A DNA stretch of 6,623 nt from the NCBI GenBank assembly GCA_903825675.1, contig CAIKBN010000176.1, positions 1 through 6,623 of the forward strand, read 5' to 3'. Below the pieces are notes generated by a model that ran no database searches, had not been told where the DNA came from, and was given only the letters and a program-made list of their open reading frames with translations. This document shows positions 4,980-6,623 of this stretch, piece by piece. Source of the stretch: an uncultured archaeon (GTDB lineage Archaea > Aenigmatarchaeota > Aenigmatarchaeia > GW2011-AR5). How positions within the stretch are numbered: the stretch's first letter is position 1; every line of letters begins with the position of its first letter. A program made the position numbers and the translations under genes.

Positions 4980-6623
4980 ATGTGCGGAATAGTTGGATTG
5001 ATTTCAAAGAATGAGTTCTCATCAGGCGATTTAATAGAAGCTCTAAAGAAACTGGAATATCGCGGCTATGATTCATCTGGTTTGGCTATGGTTGACAACG
5101 GAACTCTTAGATACGTAAAGTCTGTTGGCGGGATAAATAAGTTGGAGAACAAGATAGGTGATAAGTTCAAAGGCAGGATCGGCATTGCACATACAAGATG
5201 GGCGACACATGGGGCAGTAACAGAAAAAAATGCGCATCCGCATATATCGAACGATGGAAAAATTGCTGTAGTTCACAATGGCATTATAGAAAACTTTCAG
5301 GAGCAGTATAAATTTCTAACTGGTCAGGGCTTTGTTTTTGATTCAGAAACTGATACTGAGATAATACCTAACATGATTGAATATCATATGAGAAGGGGCT
5401 ATGCTTTTATTGAGGCTGTTAAGCGCTCATTGCGTCATTTAGATGGACAGTATGCAATTGTGGCATTCCATGAGGATGAAAACAAGCTGGTTGGTGTAAG
5501 AAAGGAGGCGCCGCTTGTTGTAGGCATTGGTGACGGAAAATTCTTCATATCCTCTGATATTCCTTCTTTCCTTGACCATACAAAGAAGGCTGTTTTCCTG
5601 GAAGAGATGGACATGGTAATAATTGATACTGAATTAAGGATTTTTAATCTTATACAAAATTCCTTTGTGAAAAGGCATGTTGTAACCATTGATTGGGATG
5701 CTGAACACGCAAAGAAAGGGGAATTTGAGCATTTTTTCATGAAGGAGATTGTCGAGCAGGTTGATGCAATTTCAAAGCTTTCTTCTCCAGATGGCGGTAT
5801 CATAAAAGGGCTTGCAGATGAGATAAGGAAAGCAAGAGGCGTATATATTGTTGCATGCGGCACAGCTGCTTATGCGTGTATGTATGCTGTTTATATCTTC
5901 TCTAAGATTGCCAAGCGGCATATTAATTTTTGCGTGGCTTCTGAATTCCCGCATTTCCAGCACTTTCTGACGCCTGAAAGCCTTATTATTGCTGTTTCGC
6001 AGAGCGGCGAGACTGCAGATACATTGGCTGCTATAAGGGCTGCAAAGGCAGCTGGGGCAAAGGTGATTTCTATAACAAATGTAATGGGATCGACGCTGAT
6101 GCGAGAATCTCATAAATCAATATTACAGAGGGCTGGGCCTGAGATATGCGTTGTTTCAACCAAGGCTTACACTTCACAGCTGGCAATACTTTCTCTGCTT
6201 GCCTATGAACTGGCTGGAAAATTGGATGATGGCAGGGAGAAGCTCAAGGAATTAACAAGATATATTTATTATCTGACTTCTGAAAACATGCGAAAGCATA
6301 TACAACAGCTTGCTGAGGCACTAAGCAAAAAGGAGCACATATATATTATCGGCAGAGGCCTGCAGTATCCAACTGCATTGGAGGCTGCGCTGAAAATTAA
6401 AGAGGTTTCTTACATACATGCAGAGGCTTATGCAGGCGGTGAATTAAAGCACGGGACGATTGCGCTGATTGAGAAAGGCACGCCTTGTATAGTTTTTACA
6501 TCAGATGAAAATGAGAAGGCGATTATAAGCAATGCTTGCGAGCTTAAGGCACGTGGAGCATACATTATCGGAGTTGGTCCAAGAAACAATGAGGTCTTTG
6601 ATTTCTTCGTGAAAGTCCGCGAG
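4980..6623 (+). CDS. glmS: Glutamine--fructose-6-phosphate aminotransferase (isomerizing), 3' end cut by the window
   Basis: GlmS converts fructose-6-phosphate and glutamine to glucosamine-6-phosphate and glutamate, the committed step of amino-sugar synthesis. The frame is open from ATG to the window edge with 548 residues and no stop; full proteins are about 600, so roughly 50 residues, including the C-terminal catalytic Lys, are missing. The N-terminal Ntn glutaminase domain shows MCGIVG (Cys2 nucleophile after Met removal), YRGYDSSG (27-34), HTRWATHG (71-78), HNGIIEN (99-105) and DSETDTE (121-127). Two SIS sugar-isomerase domains follow: ACGTA (292-296), SQSGETADT (340-348), STKAYTSQL (393-401), then ALEAALKIKEVSYIHAEAYA with E468, K472 and E475, and ELKHG (H491). 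All visible catalytic residues are present. It is probably co-transcribed with glmU. Confidence 0.97.
   Translation, partial: MCGIVGLISKNEFSSGDLIEALKKLEYRGYDSSGLAMVDNGTLRYVKSVGGINKLENKIGDKFKGRIGIAHTRWATHGAVTEKNAHPHISNDGKIAVVHNGIIENFQEQYKFLTGQGFVFDSETDTEIIPNMIEYHMRRGYAFIEAVKRSLRHLDGQYAIVAFHEDENKLVGVRKEAPLVVGIGDGKFFISSDIPSFLDHTKKAVFLEEMDMVIIDTELRIFNLIQNSFVKRHVVTIDWDAEHAKKGEFEHFFMKEIVEQVDAISKLSSPDGGIIKGLADEIRKARGVYIVACGTAAYACMYAVYIFSKIAKRHINFCVASEFPHFQHFLTPESLIIAVSQSGETADTLAAIRAAKAAGAKVISITNVMGSTLMRESHKSILQRAGPEICVVSTKAYTSQLAILSLLAYELAGKLDDGREKLKELTRYIYYLTSENMRKHIQQLAEALSKKEHIYIIGRGLQYPTALEAALKIKEVSYIHAEAYAGGELKHGTIALIEKGTPCIVFTSDENEKAIISNACELKARGAYIIGVGPRNNEVFDFFVKVRE

Overview
The window is archaeal chromosomal DNA. 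The clearest sign is a complete transcription factor B gene (tfb) with its zinc ribbon, B-finger and two cyclin folds. Supporting signs are TTTAAATA-type TATA boxes, GGTGATC-type ribosome binding sites, possible leaderless starts, and a GlmU of the archaeal (Sulfolobus ST0452-like) type. Moderate-to-low GC, short gaps, many unrecognised small proteins and a winged-helix/S-layer-domain fusion fit a DPANN-type archaeon such as Woesearchaeota, Pacearchaeota or Diapherotrites. That placement is inference; no rRNA or tRNA is present to test it.

Layout. Positions 1-440 carry no convincing protein gene. They hold a hairpin/T-run that may end an upstream transcript, a 24-nt exact repeat present twice plus a 14-nt third copy, several RNA-like hairpins, and the promoter and roughly 80-nt leader of tfb, with symmetric elements around its TATA box. 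tfb follows at 441-1364. Two small unrecognised genes (1460-1849, 1864-2184) form an operon. Then comes a stretch (2185-2522) holding an open frame interrupted only by two TGA codons, in register with a third unrecognised small gene (2523-2888). That gene overlaps tail to tail, by 9 bp, a minus-strand regulator-like gene (3764-2880). A 72-bp divergent promoter region separates the regulator from a plus-strand operon of a GlmU-type nucleotidyltransferase/acetyltransferase (3837-4970) and GlmS (4980 to the window end, cut at the 3' side).

How it works together. GlmS makes glucosamine-6-phosphate from fructose-6-phosphate and glutamine. After a mutase step not encoded here, the GlmU-type protein acetylates glucosamine-1-phosphate and couples it to UTP, giving UDP-GlcNAc for glycans and surface-protein glycosylation. 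The divergent gene joins a DNA-binding winged helix to a module resembling archaeal S-layer protein C-terminal domains. Its position makes it a natural candidate to control itself and the amino-sugar operon. The most unusual parts are the repeat/hairpin block at 128-314, the TGA-interrupted frame at 2166-2888, and the HTH/S-layer fusion with its palindrome-bearing divergent promoter. No CRISPR array, transposase or complete defence system is visible.
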